Numbered from the stretch's first letter, positions 8,674-17,188 are shown. The stretch: 64,000 nucleotides of DNA from Kitasatospora sp. MAP12-44 (GCF_029892095.1 NZ_JARZAE010000001.1:1-64000); one strand, 5' to 3'. The notes: generated from the letters alone by a model not told the origin. Numbers and translations are program-made.

Positions 8674-9824
8674 GACGTCAGCTCCCGCATGATCTGGCGC
8701 ATGACGTGAGCCTGCTCGCTCTCAGGCGCGTAATCCAGCAATGGCTTGGTGACACGCACTGCCTCGCGCTGCTCGCGCAGGTCCTTGTTGATGGCGAGGA
8801 CTCGGGGGGTGCCGAGGCTCTGCCACTTCTCCAGCGACGAGGTGGCAATGAAGCCACGGCGCGAGTCGTACTTGTTGACGACAAGGCCCAGCTGTTCGAG
8901 CATCAGGTCGTAGTCCGCCATGAGCGCGTTGATCTGCTTGACGAGCATGCCGTATGCCTTGGCGGAGCTGTCCTCTGCCTCCACGGGGATCACGACCCCC
9001 GACCTGCCGTCCACCTCGTCCTTGCGCTGCCGACCATAGAAGAGCGCCGCGTCCATAGCGAGGCCGAGACTGGGCGGGGAGTCGATGACGATCACGTCGT
9101 AGTCGGTCTCGGCTGCGGCGAGGGCGCGTTCGAGGACGGCGTGCCGGGGCCCACGGAACATGGCGAGGCCGGCGTCGAGCAGGAAGGCGTCAAAAGCCGC
9201 CGGGAGGACGTGCAGGCGCCCTCCGAACCGGTCCCCGGGAATGATGACGGCCAATTCTTGGATGGTCTTGCGGGCCTTGTCGCGCTCGAGCATGTGCGTC
9301 ACCAGGCTCTCCTCACCCGCGTCGATGGCGGGGATGTCGAGCTGGTGGCTGAGGTGGCCCTGCGGGTCGTAGTCAATGAGGAGGACACGTTGGCCGTCCT
9401 CAGCGAATGCCTGAGCGACGCCGGCCGACACGGCGGTTTTGCCGACGCCGCCCTTCTGATTGGCCATGATGATTCGCCGAACCGGCTGGTCAATGGTCTG
9501 GGGTTCGTCGGTTGCGTGCCGATCCAACCAGAGTCGGACGGCTTGGGCGAGCCCTTGGATGTAGGAGACCCCGCGACCGACGCAGTCCTCCTTGAAGCCG
9601 TCGTAGAGGCCCTCAGGAAGCCACGTTCCGAACGAGTCAGCGCCTGCGGTGTCGATGGTCGGCAGGAGATCGGTGTGGGCTTGCCAAGTAGCAATGCCGT
9701 CGGCGACGGCGTCCTGGACGTCGATGCCCAACTGCGCTGCGCGGACCTTGAGGTCTTGACGGAGGGATGCGGGGAGCTTCGACGTTAGCTTTTCCCGCTC
9801 ACCTCCCAAGTATGGGGATGCCAT
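8670..9824 (-). CDS. parA: ParA-type partition ATPase
   Basis: A 384-residue partition ATPase from ATG 9824. The deviant Walker A (NQKGGVGKTAVS) lies near residue 124, followed by LLIDYDPQGHLS and VIVIDSPPSLGLA. An N-terminal domain of about 110 residues precedes the ATPase (LPASLRQDLKVRAAQLGIDV and a second helical part), probably a DNA-binding or regulatory domain. The frame could begin at 9887, but no Shine-Dalgarno sequence is seen for either start. A TATGCT hexamer ends six bases before ATG 9824, which fits a leaderless transcript. It is the first gene of the parAB operon, with a 4-base overlap. Confidence 0.9.
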   Translation of the reverse strand: MASPYLGGEREKLTSKLPASLRQDLKVRAAQLGIDVQDAVADGIATWQAHTDLLPTIDTAGADSFGTWLPEGLYDGFKEDCVGRGVSYIQGLAQAVRLWLDRHATDEPQTIDQPVRRIIMANQKGGVGKTAVSAGVAQAFAEDGQRVLLIDYDPQGHLSHQLDIPAIDAGEESLVTHMLERDKARKTIQELAVIIPGDRFGGRLHVLPAAFDAFLLDAGLAMFRGPRHAVLERALAAAETDYDVIVIDSPPSLGLAMDAALFYGRQRKDEVDGRSGVVIPVEAEDSSAKAYGMLVKQINALMADYDLMLEQLGLVVNKYDSRRGFIATSSLEKWQSLGTPRVLAINKDLREQREAVRVTKPLLDYAPESEQAHVMRQIMRELTS

Positions 9825-9825
9825 G

Positions 9826-9843
9826 GCGTCAGCATACTGACGC
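9826..9843. promoter_or_regulatory. Inverted repeat over the likely parA -10 region
   Basis: GCGTCAG and CTGACGC flank a 4-base centre directly upstream of ATG 9824. On the minus strand the centre holds TATGCT, a plausible -10, with TTGCCA 19 bases before it as a weak -35. An operator over the -10 would suit autoregulation of parAB. Confidence 0.45.
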
Positions 9844-9949
9844 GACGAGGCGGATTGGCAAATCACCTCGGCGTGTCGCTCCGTCAAGAACCGTCCGGCG
9901 TAGCACTTCGCAATTCAGAGCCTGAGGACATAGACACGGGGCCGCAGCG

Positions 9950-9984
9950 GGGGGAGGGTGGAAACGCCGTTTCCACCCTCCCCC
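9950..9984. promoter_or_regulatory. Extended parS-like palindrome upstream of parA (site 3)
   Basis: A perfect 17-base-arm palindrome with one central base at 9967. The core GGTGGAAACG/CGTTTCCACC equals the two sites inside parB; outside it the arms extend as G/C runs. It lies about 130 bases upstream of the parA start, the usual place for a centromere. Confidence 0.75.
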
Positions 9985-10089
9985 GTCCCATCCAGCTCAG
10001 ACACGCACCGCAGGCAGGCATCGTGCCGTCACCCCAGGCGATGCCGGACGAGGCTCAGCCGGGAAGGACCCGGCCGCCGGTTCACCGGT

Positions 10090-10375
10090 CAGCCCGGCCT
10101 CGCTCCAAGCCAACCTCGCCAACGCCCAGGCCCGCAACACCCGGCTGAGCGCCCTAATCGAGCAGTTGGAGAAGCGGCTGTCGCAGGCCCTGCGGGCATG
10201 CCTGGCGAGAGTCGGGCCTGGGCGCCCCGACCGACATCGACGAGCTGCAGCGGACGATCACCATGCTGGAGCAGAAGAGCGTCGAGCTCACCGCCGTATT
10301 GGAGGAGGCCCGGGCCGAGCTCGTTGCCGCGCGGGAGGCGAACCGTGATCTGACCCGGGCCCTCGACCAGCGCGG
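10090..10375 (+). pseudogene. Remnant of a DUF6262 (TnpC-like) transposon gene
   Basis: Coiled-coil sequence (NAQARNTRLSALIEQLEKRL) continues after a frame change as AWRESGLGAPTDIDELQRT and AVLEEARAELVAAREANRDL. This matches the C-terminal pattern of DUF6262 proteins. The frame break lies near 10190 and no N-terminus is present. It is a dead relic of a second Tn554-like element. Confidence 0.5.
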
Positions 10376-10574
10376 CAGACCCGGAGCGCTGGCCCCTGCC
10401 CATGAAACGGAAGCGCGGGGTCCGGCGTCGTGGACCAGGCCACCCCGCCGCCGTCCACGAGCGGGGCTGTCGGCCAGCCTTGGCTGCTTCGGGCTGTCGG
10501 GGCTGGGAGCGATGATGCGGTGCACGTGGTCCTCCGTCAGGCTGGGCTACGGGAGGGTGAGCTGGTTCTCGTCG

Positions 10575-10930
10575 ACCGGGCTCAGGTCGTCGTCGTGGGC
10601 GCGGGCGTACTGGGGCCACCTGCGGATGTTCGCGCAGTTCCTGAACAGCCTGGACCAGATCCCCGAGGACCTGGACGGCCTGACCACGGCCACGCTGAAA
10701 CGCTGGCGCGCCCGGCACACCGGCACGGTCGCCGGGGCCCGGACCCTGACCGCGGTGCGGGCCCTGCAGCGCAGGGACGGCCGGATCGATGCGGCCCGGC
10801 CGGGGAGGAGCTCGCCCGCCGAATCGTCGTGCCCGCTTCCGACAGGCGGGCACTCGGGGAGGCGGAGCGCGAGCGGGTGGTTCTCGCTGCCCGGCGGCAG
10901 TTCCGGGCCGCGTGGACAGTCCGGCGGGCG
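10575..10930 (+). pseudogene. Remnant of a tyrosine recombinase
   Basis: A fragment resembling the N-terminal core-binding part of a recombinase: YWGHLRMFAQFLNSLDQIPE, then DLDGLTTATLKRWRARH. It continues in another frame as EELARRIVVPASDRRALGE and RVVLAARRQFRAAW. The catalytic domain is absent. It follows the DUF6262 remnant on the same strand, so both probably come from one decayed transposon. The surrounding DNA from 9990 to 11219 holds nothing else I can support. Confidence 0.4.
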
Positions 10931-11219
10931 CAGGCTGCTGCCGGTCGAGCAGGGTGCGGATTTCCGCCAGCCTCCCGGCGATGACGTCCCGGCTCCCCGG
11001 CCTGCCCGCCGCGCCTTGGGCGCCGGCGGTCTGACGTTCTCCGACCTGGACCGGCAGATCTGACCCGCGCGACATTGGAGCCGGTGGTGCGCGTGGAGGG
11101 GAAGCTGGGCGGAGCTCGGCGTCAGAGGGTGGCCGCCGATCGAATGACGGCAACCGCTCCGAGACCGTCTGACCGCCCCGTTTACACGCACTGACGATCC
11201 TCTTCGGCGGGCACCGCTT

Positions 11220-11555
11220 GTGGCGCAGCTCGCGGGCAGCCTCGGCTGCCACTTGTCGAACAGCGGCAGGGAGCGGGAGGGACTGGCGGGACTGGAGTTG
11301 GCGAAGGCGGCCGTGGCGCGGCGCAGTTCCCTGCGGTGGGCGATGTTCGTCTGCCTTGCCGTCCTCGCTGTCGGTGCTCTGACCACCTTGGAGGTCATCA
11401 CCGGCGAGCCGGTCGGCTTCATTGCCTCGGCCATCGTGAGCGTCATCATCGCCGTGATCGGCCTGGTCCGCGCCCAGAAAGCGCTTCTGGGCGGGTGTTG
11501 GGCCCGAGCCGGTCGGCGTCAGTCGAGCCCGAGCTCGGCGAGCCGGTCGAGCTGA
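11220..11555 (+). CDS. Small predicted membrane protein of unknown function
   Basis: A 111-residue frame from GTG 11220. Two hydrophobic segments are visible: WAMFVCLAVLAVGALTTLEV (about 40-59) and GFIASAIVSVIIAVIGLVRA (about 66-85), joined by a short loop. The C-terminus turns Arg/Ser-rich and may be read-through of a truncated gene. No clear ribosome binding site is seen and I do not recognise the family. It lies in a region of transposon debris. Confidence 0.4.
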   Translation: MAQLAGSLGCHLSNSGREREGLAGLELAKAAVARRSSLRWAMFVCLAVLAVGALTTLEVITGEPVGFIASAIVSVIIAVIGLVRAQKALLGGCWARAGRRQSSPSSASRSS

Positions 11556-11746
11556 GCTTCGGTCGGTTTCGCCCGCCGACCCGTCCGTTCGAGGGCCGGG
11601 TCGCGAGCCGGGCGGAACCGGCCATACCTCTGTACGAACGCGCCAACCGTGTCGCCATGTGGCGGGTGTGGCAGGTGTGGTGATCGCCGGGGATAGCGTC
11701 CTCGCGTCTGCCGCGTTGTCTCGGGCAGGGGGCCCAAGACGGGGAC

Positions 11747-12220
11747 TTGACCGTCAGCGGCGTGGACCGGAAGGTCGCAGAATCGCACGGCTTCAAGGTG
11801 GTCACCGATCCGAACGGCAGCCAGCACGCGGTGCCCACCGCCTCGGCGATCAACCGGGACGGCAGCCCGTACACATCGAAGATCCATCCCGACGACTCTG
11901 TCGAGGGGAGCTGCGGCGACTCCTACCTCTGGATCCACCCGGACGGCGGCTACGTCTCGGAGATCGAGACGGGCTTCGACCTCGACCAGGGCGCCGTCGC
12001 CTACCACTGGCAGGTCAACAGGTCCGACAACTGGGGCTCGGACTCCTACTCATGGGGCGGTGGCCTTGGAGTGGACGAGGAGTGGCACGGTGAGTGGGAC
12101 GTGCACGGCGGTGGGCCGGGGTATGAGACCGCCGGTGTCGTGCCCTCCAGCGACGTGTTGCTGTGGGACGGGGAGACCTGCTCCAGCGGTGGTCCCAGCG
12201 ACCACGAATTCATCTTCTGA
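11747..12220 (+). CDS. Hypothetical protein, probably with a broken N-terminus
   Basis: A 157-residue frame with a coherent, acidic, Gly/Ser/Trp-rich sequence (GFDLDQGAVAYHWQVN, then SDNWGSDSYSWGGGLG) of the kind seen in secreted actinomycete proteins. The only start available is a TTG within GDLTVSGVDRKVAESHG. The frame is open further upstream without a signal peptide, so the original 5' end may have been lost by rearrangement near 11690. Function is unknown. The next gene starts 15 bases after its stop on the same strand. Confidence 0.5.
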   Translation: MTVSGVDRKVAESHGFKVVTDPNGSQHAVPTASAINRDGSPYTSKIHPDDSVEGSCGDSYLWIHPDGGYVSEIETGFDLDQGAVAYHWQVNRSDNWGSDSYSWGGGLGVDEEWHGEWDVHGGGPGYETAGVVPSSDVLLWDGETCSSGGPSDHEFIF

Positions 12221-12235
12221 TCGGGGAATTACCGC

Positions 12236-12805
12236 ATGGTAGCGATGTCGAGCACGCCGTGGTCGGTGGTCTTGGACTACTCCCATGACCTGGCCTTCGT
12301 GCTGGCCGTCCGCGACGCGCTCGGCATCGCCGATCCGCTCGGCCTGCCGGCCGTCCACCCCCCGCAGGCAGTGGTCATCGCCTCTGCGCTACAGGCCGAC
12401 AGCGAGCTCGATGCGCAATGGCAGCGCTGGTGGGAGCGTGCCCTGCCCTTCACCGAACAGGCGAATTCCGAGCATCAGCCGCTGCCGGACGGCCCGCTTG
12501 GCCACGTCGTCGGGGAGAATCTCGGCGCGCTCCGGCTGTGGAGCGCGGAGCGAAAGCGCGAGGTCGCGCAAGCCGGTAAGCCCACCCGCGGCACCCCGCG
12601 CCTCAGGGACGTACTGCGCGATCACGAGCAGAGCACGGGACTGCCTCTGGGGGGATTCCGACTGCGGGTGACCGCCCTGCCCCTCGCCGGCCCCGTCTTC
12701 CTCCCACTCGACAGCAACCGCATCGTCGTCAGCATCACTCTGCTGCAAGACCGCACGAACTACCACAGGCACCTACTGGAACACGTCGCCCCGACCGCAA
12801 GCTGA
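12236..12805 (+). CDS. Conserved-looking hypothetical protein
   Basis: A 189-residue protein from ATG 12236 (MVAMSSTPWSVVLDYSHDLA). It is soluble-looking with no signal peptide or membrane segment; Trp/Arg-rich helices (AQWQRWWERALPF) occupy the middle and a beta-rich C-terminus follows (FRLRVTALPLAGPVFLPLD). It starts directly behind the preceding hypothetical gene, so the two are probably co-transcribed. I do not recognise the family. Confidence 0.55.
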   Translation: MVAMSSTPWSVVLDYSHDLAFVLAVRDALGIADPLGLPAVHPPQAVVIASALQADSELDAQWQRWWERALPFTEQANSEHQPLPDGPLGHVVGENLGALRLWSAERKREVAQAGKPTRGTPRLRDVLRDHEQSTGLPLGGFRLRVTALPLAGPVFLPLDSNRIVVSITLLQDRTNYHRHLLEHVAPTAS

Positions 12806-13108
12806 ACATGACTGCCAGTCGGCTCGTGCGCAACTGAACGAGAGCACGGTTGCTTGAGGGTGCCATTACGTCCTCATCAGCGCCATCCTGCTCTTCACCG
12901 ACAACGGCGACGGTGAGAGCAACGACGTGGCCGCCCCGTGCTTCTACGGATGTGAAGCACCACGGGGCAGGCGGCCGGTCCGTTGTCGGTGCCATCAGCA
13001 CAGGTGTCCTGCTCGAAGTCGGGCAGGTCGAAGTGCGTGATCCGGGCGGCATCCAGGCCTGCGTCGACGAGGAGCCGGGCCTCGCGGACGTTGCGGACGA
13101 AGATCCGT
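12806..13108. other. Stretch without a secure gene
   Basis: No complete gene is visible. A leftward frame between about 12930 and 13108 reads RIFVRNVREARLLVDAGLDA and ARITHFDLPDFEQDT, which looks like genuine protein but has no start. It runs directly into the copied 5' end of the TIG gene at 13109, so it is probably a gene remnant. Confidence 0.35.
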
Positions 13109-13244
13109 GGCGGATCCCGAGGTCGGGGAGACGGAGCTGACGATTGGAGCGGGCACGCGGGTACACCTTCCGAGGGGTCTGTCCTCGGGCTGACCGGGGG
13201 ACAGGTGCGGGCCGTGGCAGGTCGAGCAGGCGCCGACCGGGCAG
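13109..13244 (-). repeat. Direct repeat copy 1: copied 5' end of the TIG gene
   Basis: 136 bases match 14735-14870 with two differences. Read on the minus strand, the repeat contains the upstream region, the GTG start and the first 15 codons (MPAPIVSSVSPTSGS) of the TIG gene at 13262-14782. In this copy the coding part then breaks into unrelated sequence, so it is a stub of a second TIG gene. Confidence 0.85.
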
Positions 13245-13261
13245 GCGGCCTGGGTGCCCGG

Positions 13262-14782
13262 TCAGATGGAGGGGGGAGCGACTCGGGTGTACGCGTCCGC
13301 GGCGCTGGAGCCGCCGGGAGTGACGACGGTGACGTCGACCGTCCCGGCGAGTCCGGGCGGGGCGTCGGCGACGATGACGCTGTCGGAGACGACAGTGAAC
13401 GCGGCGGGCGCGGTGCCGAAGAACACGGTGGTCGCCTGGGCGAGGTTGGCACCGGTCAGGGTGACGGTGTTCCCGCCCGAGGTGGGCCCCTGGTCCGGGC
13501 TGAGGTTTGCGATGGTGGGTACCGCCAGGTAGCCGTAGGAGGCCGGGTTGCTCGTCCCGCCAGCGGTACTGACGGTGACGGCGACCGGCCCGGCGGCTCC
13601 CGCAGGGGCCACGGCGGTGATCTGGGTGTCGGAGACCACCGTGAAGGCACCGGCAGCAGTGGTCGCGAAGTGCACCGCAGTGGCCTCGATGAGGTGGGCA
13701 CCGGTGAGGCTGACCGTGTTCCCACCCGACAGCGGACCTGAGGCCGGGGTGACGCCGGCGAGGAACGGAGTGTTGACGTAGAAGTAGGAGCTGACGAGTG
13801 TGCTCGTGCCGCCCGGGGTGATAACGGTGACATCCACCGGCCCGGCGATCGCGGCGGGGACCACGGCGGTGATCTGGGTCGGCGACAGAACTGTGAAGGA
13901 GGTCGCTGGGGTTGCACCGAAGGTGACCCCGGTGGCTCCGGCGAGGTTGGCACCGGTCAGGGTGACGGTGTTCCCGCCCGAGGTGGGTCCCTGGTTCGGG
14001 CCGACGCCGCTCAGGGTGGGGGCCGCGGAGTAGGTGTAGGGGATCCCATTGCTGGTGCCGCCGGATGTGGTGGCGGTGACCTGCTCGGTGCCGGAGCCGG
14101 CCGGGGCGACGGCCGTGATGTGGGTGTCCGAGACGACGGTGACGGAGCTTGCCGCAGTGGCGCCGAACCGTACCGCACTGGCGGTGGCCAGTCCCGTGCC
14201 GGTCAAGGTGACCGTGGTGCCGCCGACTGCCGGGCCTGAAGCCGGACTGACCGAGGTAAGGACCGGCAGCGGTGCCGACACGTAGGTGAAGGACACTGCG
14301 TTGCTGGTGCCCCCGGACGTGGTGACCGTGACCTGGGCAACGCCAGACCCCGCAGGTGTGGTCGCGGTGATCTGCGTGCTGGAGTTGACGGTGAAGGACG
14401 CTGCCGCCGTAGCGCCGAAGCGCACAGCAGTAGTACCGGTAAACCCTGTGCCGGTCAGAACGACTGTCGTACCGCCCACCGCCGGACCCGAACTCGGACT
14501 GACCGAGGCGAGCGTAGCCACGGATGTGGCGGTGTAGGTGAAGGTGACGAATTGGCTGCTGGTGCCACCCGGGGTGGTGACGGTGACCTGCACCGTGCCG
14601 GTCCCCGCAGGTGTGGTCGCGGTGATCTGCGTGCTGGAGTTGACGGTGAAGGATGCTGCCGCCGCAGCGCCGAAGCGCACGGCCGTAGCACCCGTGAACC
14701 CCGTACCGGTCACCGTGACGGTGCCCCCGCCCGAGGCGGATCCCGAGGTCGGGGAGACGGAGCTGACGATTGGAGCGGGCAC
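13262..14782 (-). CDS. IPT/TIG-repeat protein with six repeats
   Basis: A 506-residue protein made almost wholly of six immunoglobulin-like IPT/TIG domains of about 80-85 residues. Each opens with a P-x-x-G-x-x-x-G-G pattern (SPTSGSASGGGTVTVTGTGF, GPNQGPTSGGNTVTLTGANL) and ends near S/T-Y-x-Y. No signal peptide, membrane anchor or catalytic domain is seen. TIG domains usually serve binding or structural roles in surface and secreted proteins, so the missing signal is notable. The GTG start is followed directly by the first repeat. It is the last gene of a leftward cassette behind two related genes. Close similarity between repeats suggests recent internal duplication. Confidence 0.85.
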   Translation of the reverse strand: MPAPIVSSVSPTSGSASGGGTVTVTGTGFTGATAVRFGAAAAASFTVNSSTQITATTPAGTGTVQVTVTTPGGTSSQFVTFTYTATSVATLASVSPSSGPAVGGTTVVLTGTGFTGTTAVRFGATAAASFTVNSSTQITATTPAGSGVAQVTVTTSGGTSNAVSFTYVSAPLPVLTSVSPASGPAVGGTTVTLTGTGLATASAVRFGATAASSVTVVSDTHITAVAPAGSGTEQVTATTSGGTSNGIPYTYSAAPTLSGVGPNQGPTSGGNTVTLTGANLAGATGVTFGATPATSFTVLSPTQITAVVPAAIAGPVDVTVITPGGTSTLVSSYFYVNTPFLAGVTPASGPLSGGNTVSLTGAHLIEATAVHFATTAAGAFTVVSDTQITAVAPAGAAGPVAVTVSTAGGTSNPASYGYLAVPTIANLSPDQGPTSGGNTVTLTGANLAQATTVFFGTAPAAFTVVSDSVIVADAPPGLAGTVDVTVVTPGGSSAADAYTRVAPPSI

Positions 14783-14870
14783 GCGGGTACTCCTTCCGAG
14801 GGGTCTGTCCTCGGGCTGGCCGGGGGACAGGTGCGGGCCGTGGCAGGTCGAGCAGGCGCCGACCGGGCAG
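14735..14870 (-). repeat. Direct repeat copy 2: native 5' end of the six-repeat TIG gene
   Basis: This is the parent of the copy at 13109-13244, with two differences in 136 bases. It spans the first codons of the TIG gene and about 88 bases upstream. With copy 1 it brackets the whole TIG gene and could support deletion or amplification of it. Confidence 0.85.
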
Positions 14871-14945
14871 GGAAGGAGCGGCCCGGCCCGGTCGGCGTTT
14901 CAGCGATCGTCGCGCTGATCGGGCGTCAGCGGCCCGGGTGCCCGG

Positions 14946-15689
14946 TCAGATGCCGGGGCCGGCGACGTAGGTGAACGTGCCGGTGCCGGTGATGCTGCCA
15001 CCAACGGAGGTGAGGGTCACGTCGACCGCACCGGCGGTCCCGGGCGGGGTGACGGCCACGACCTCGCTGTCGGAGATGACACTGAACGGCGCCGCGACAC
15101 CGCCGAAGGTGATCGACTCGGTGGTCGTCAGGTTGGTGCCCGTGATGGTCACCGCGGTGCCGCCGGAGACCGGCCCAGAGGTCGGGAGCATGGAGGTGGC
15201 CGTGGGGGGGTCGATGTAGGTGTACGACAGCCCGTTGTTGGTGCCGCCCGCGGTGGTGACACTGACACCCACCGCCCCGGCCGCCGCGCCCGCCGGCACG
15301 ACGACGGTCAACTGGCTGTCGCTGACCACGGTCGGGGTCGCGGAGGCGGTGCCGAAGTGCACGGCAGTCGCCGTGGACAACCCGGTTCCGTTGATGGTGA
15401 CCGTGTTGCCGCCCGCGGTGACGCCGTTGAGGGGGCTCAGGGCGGACTTGAACGGCGCGCCGACGTAGAAGAACGCCAGCGGGTTGCTGGTCCCGCCCGG
15501 CGTGGTCACGGTGACGGGGACCGTGCCGGCCCCGGCCGGGGAGGTGACGGAGACCGAGGTCGCCGTGTTGGCGGTGATGGTGCCCAGGTTCGCGCCGAAG
15601 TGCACGGCGGTGGCGCCGCTGAGGCTCGTACCCGTGATGGTGACCGAGGTCCCGCCTCCGGTCGACCCCTGGTTGGGAGAAATGGGCAT
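14946..15689 (-). CDS. IPT/TIG-repeat protein with three repeats
   Basis: A 247-residue protein of three IPT/TIG domains, starting directly with the first (MPISPNQGSTGGGTSVTITG). It has no signal peptide and ends on FTYVAGPGI, a tail also seen on the gene remnant at 37089. It lies between the beta-helix gene and the six-repeat TIG gene, all read leftwards. The family suggests a binding or structural role; the partner is unknown. Confidence 0.82.
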   Translation of the reverse strand: MPISPNQGSTGGGTSVTITGTSLSGATAVHFGANLGTITANTATSVSVTSPAGAGTVPVTVTTPGGTSNPLAFFYVGAPFKSALSPLNGVTAGGNTVTINGTGLSTATAVHFGTASATPTVVSDSQLTVVVPAGAAAGAVGVSVTTAGGTNNGLSYTYIDPPTATSMLPTSGPVSGGTAVTITGTNLTTTESITFGGVAAPFSVISDSEVVAVTPPGTAGAVDVTLTSVGGSITGTGTFTYVAGPGI

Positions 15690-15819
15690 GGTGCTGCCTC
15701 CGTAGTGCGATGTGTGTGCGTGGGCATGACGAACCGGGACCGCACGGCCGCACTGGCCGCCGATGGGTCACGGGGCTTGCCTGGTGGAGCATTCGGCCGA
15801 TCTGCGTTGGCCGGACCCG

Positions 15820-16500
15820 TCAGGTGCAGCCGAGCACGCTGGCTGACGGGGCGCAGTTGTCCGGAGCGTTACCGCTGACGGTGCTGGCCAGCATGGTCAC
15901 TTGACCGGAGTTGACGTAGATGCCGCCGCCACTGGTGGCGGCGGTGTTGCCGGTGACGCCGCTGGCAGTCAGCGATACAGCGCCGTTGTCGGTGTAGATG
16001 CCGCCCCCGGCGACAGCGGTGTTGCCGGTGACAGAGCTGGAGATCAGGGAGACTGTGCCGCCCAGGTTGGCGATACCACCTCCCGGATAGGGAGCCGCGG
16101 CACTGCCCCCGCGGATGGTGACCCCCGCCATGCTCAGCCGGCCATTGGTCTCGGGCACATTGGCCGCCCCTTCGACCTGAAGGATCCGGAAGGCCGACGC
16201 GCCCGGGGCACGGGTGATGGTGCTCCCCAGCCCCAGCAAGGTGATCGGGGTGGTGATGGGCGGCAGTCCCACAGGGCCGGCGGGTTCGCTGCCGTGCGCC
16301 CCGGTCAGCGTGTAGGTGCAGCCCGGCATCAGTGCCAACGAGTCCCCACCGGCCGCATTGGCCGCATTGATCGCGTTCACCAGAGAAGTCTCGTTACACA
16401 GCACCGGAGTCAGGGCGCGCGCGGTCACGGGGACCCCGGCCAGCCCTGCGGTCAGGGCACAGACGCCGATGATGGATCGAAGGGTGCGGACAGTTCGCAT
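15820..16500 (-). CDS. Secreted beta-helix protein
   Basis: A 226-residue protein from ATG 16500. A signal peptide is clear (MRTVRTLRSIIGVCALTAGL, cleavage near VTARA-LTP). The mature part has repeats of a right-handed parallel beta-helix type: GVTIRGGSAAAPYPGGGIAN, SSSVTGNTAVAGGGIYTDNG, SGVTGNTAATSGGGIYVNSG. The N-terminal region (NETSLVNAINAANAAGGDS) resembles that of polymorphic-membrane-protein-like or CSLREA proteins. Two Cys in the C-terminus (NCAPSASVLGCT) may form a disulfide. It is the first gene of the TIG cassette and follows the conserved leader. Function is unknown; a cell-surface role is likely. Confidence 0.75.
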   Translation of the reverse strand: MRTVRTLRSIIGVCALTAGLAGVPVTARALTPVLCNETSLVNAINAANAAGGDSLALMPGCTYTLTGAHGSEPAGPVGLPPITTPITLLGLGSTITRAPGASAFRILQVEGAANVPETNGRLSMAGVTIRGGSAAAPYPGGGIANLGGTVSLISSSVTGNTAVAGGGIYTDNGAVSLTASGVTGNTAATSGGGIYVNSGQVTMLASTVSGNAPDNCAPSASVLGCT

Positions 16501-16785
16501 GACGCCCCCCAGAGAGGTGGCGTGAGCCGCCGCACCAGCCAGAGCCCCCCGAAGGGGGTACCGGCTGGTGGATTCACGTCCTCAACGCGGGAGGGCGCCC
16601 ACCGCGGCGCCAGAGCTGCGCCACCGCCTACACGATCAGACGGGATCGTCACGGTAGGCCAGCCGCCACTTCCCGGAGAAGGATGGGCAGCCCACCGGAT
16701 TGGATGAAACCAGTAACCCATCGGGGTGACGATGCTGGCAAGAGCCTTGACGCCACATCACCCGATTGGCGGAGCGTGCGTCGTC
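16501..16785 (-). promoter_or_regulatory. Long conserved structured 5' leader (copy A)
   Basis: About 280 bases before the beta-helix gene share ordered blocks with 37338-37615. From the gene outwards these are: a hairpin with arms CACCAGCC (16533-16540) and GGCTGGTG (16563-16570) and an inner C5/G5 stem; GGAGAAGGATGGGC; CAGTAACCCA (16711-16720, 211 bases from the ATG); and GGGTGA/TCACCC-type pairing around TGGCG and AAGGCT. The hairpin's upper part differs between copies but still pairs, suggesting conserved RNA structure. It could be a riboswitch-like or attenuator element. I could not match it to a known riboswitch class. Confidence 0.55.
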
Positions 16786-17188
16786 CATGGCGCCGGGCCT
16801 GGTCTTCTTCAATGCGTCGGCGGTGGCGGGGATCGGCGCCGATCGGACTGCAACATCCGGTCGAAGTTCGATCGCGTGTCCAGGTGGACGGACCGGCAGG
16901 TCCAGGGCGTAGAGCCGGGGCGTGTGGGGGTGGTGGGGGCGCGTTCCGTCGGCTTGGCTGACGGCACTTGGCCCGGTGTGGGCCCGGGAGGAGCTCGGCG
17001 AGAAGCGTTCGCGGCTCCTTCGGTGGTCCCGGTTGCTCTCGTGGGCAGGGCGGGATCGAGTGTGCCGCGGATGCTCAATCCCGTACACAGCCTGGGGAGT
17101 CACGGCCGGGGGAATTCCGCTGCGAGAAGTTCGGTATCGACTTGTCAATCAGCGGCGGGTTCAACCACCGGACTATCCGCTAAGTGGT
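16786..17188. other. Intergenic stretch without a gene
   Basis: No supportable reading frame is seen on either strand. The stretch separates the leftward TIG cassette from the rightward epimerase remnant and should hold divergent control regions. GC content falls towards 17100-17220. Confidence 0.5.

Noticed and set aside
11519..11660. Minus-strand tail resembling the end of a helicase-associated-domain protein (GRRAKPTEAQLDRLAELGLD)
   Set aside because: Only about 40 residues, no start and no neighbouring homologous sequence; too weak to annotate.
13262..14782. CRISPR-like periodic repeats
   Set aside because: The period of about 250 bases comes from repeated TIG domains in coding frame; there are no short identical repeats with unique spacers.
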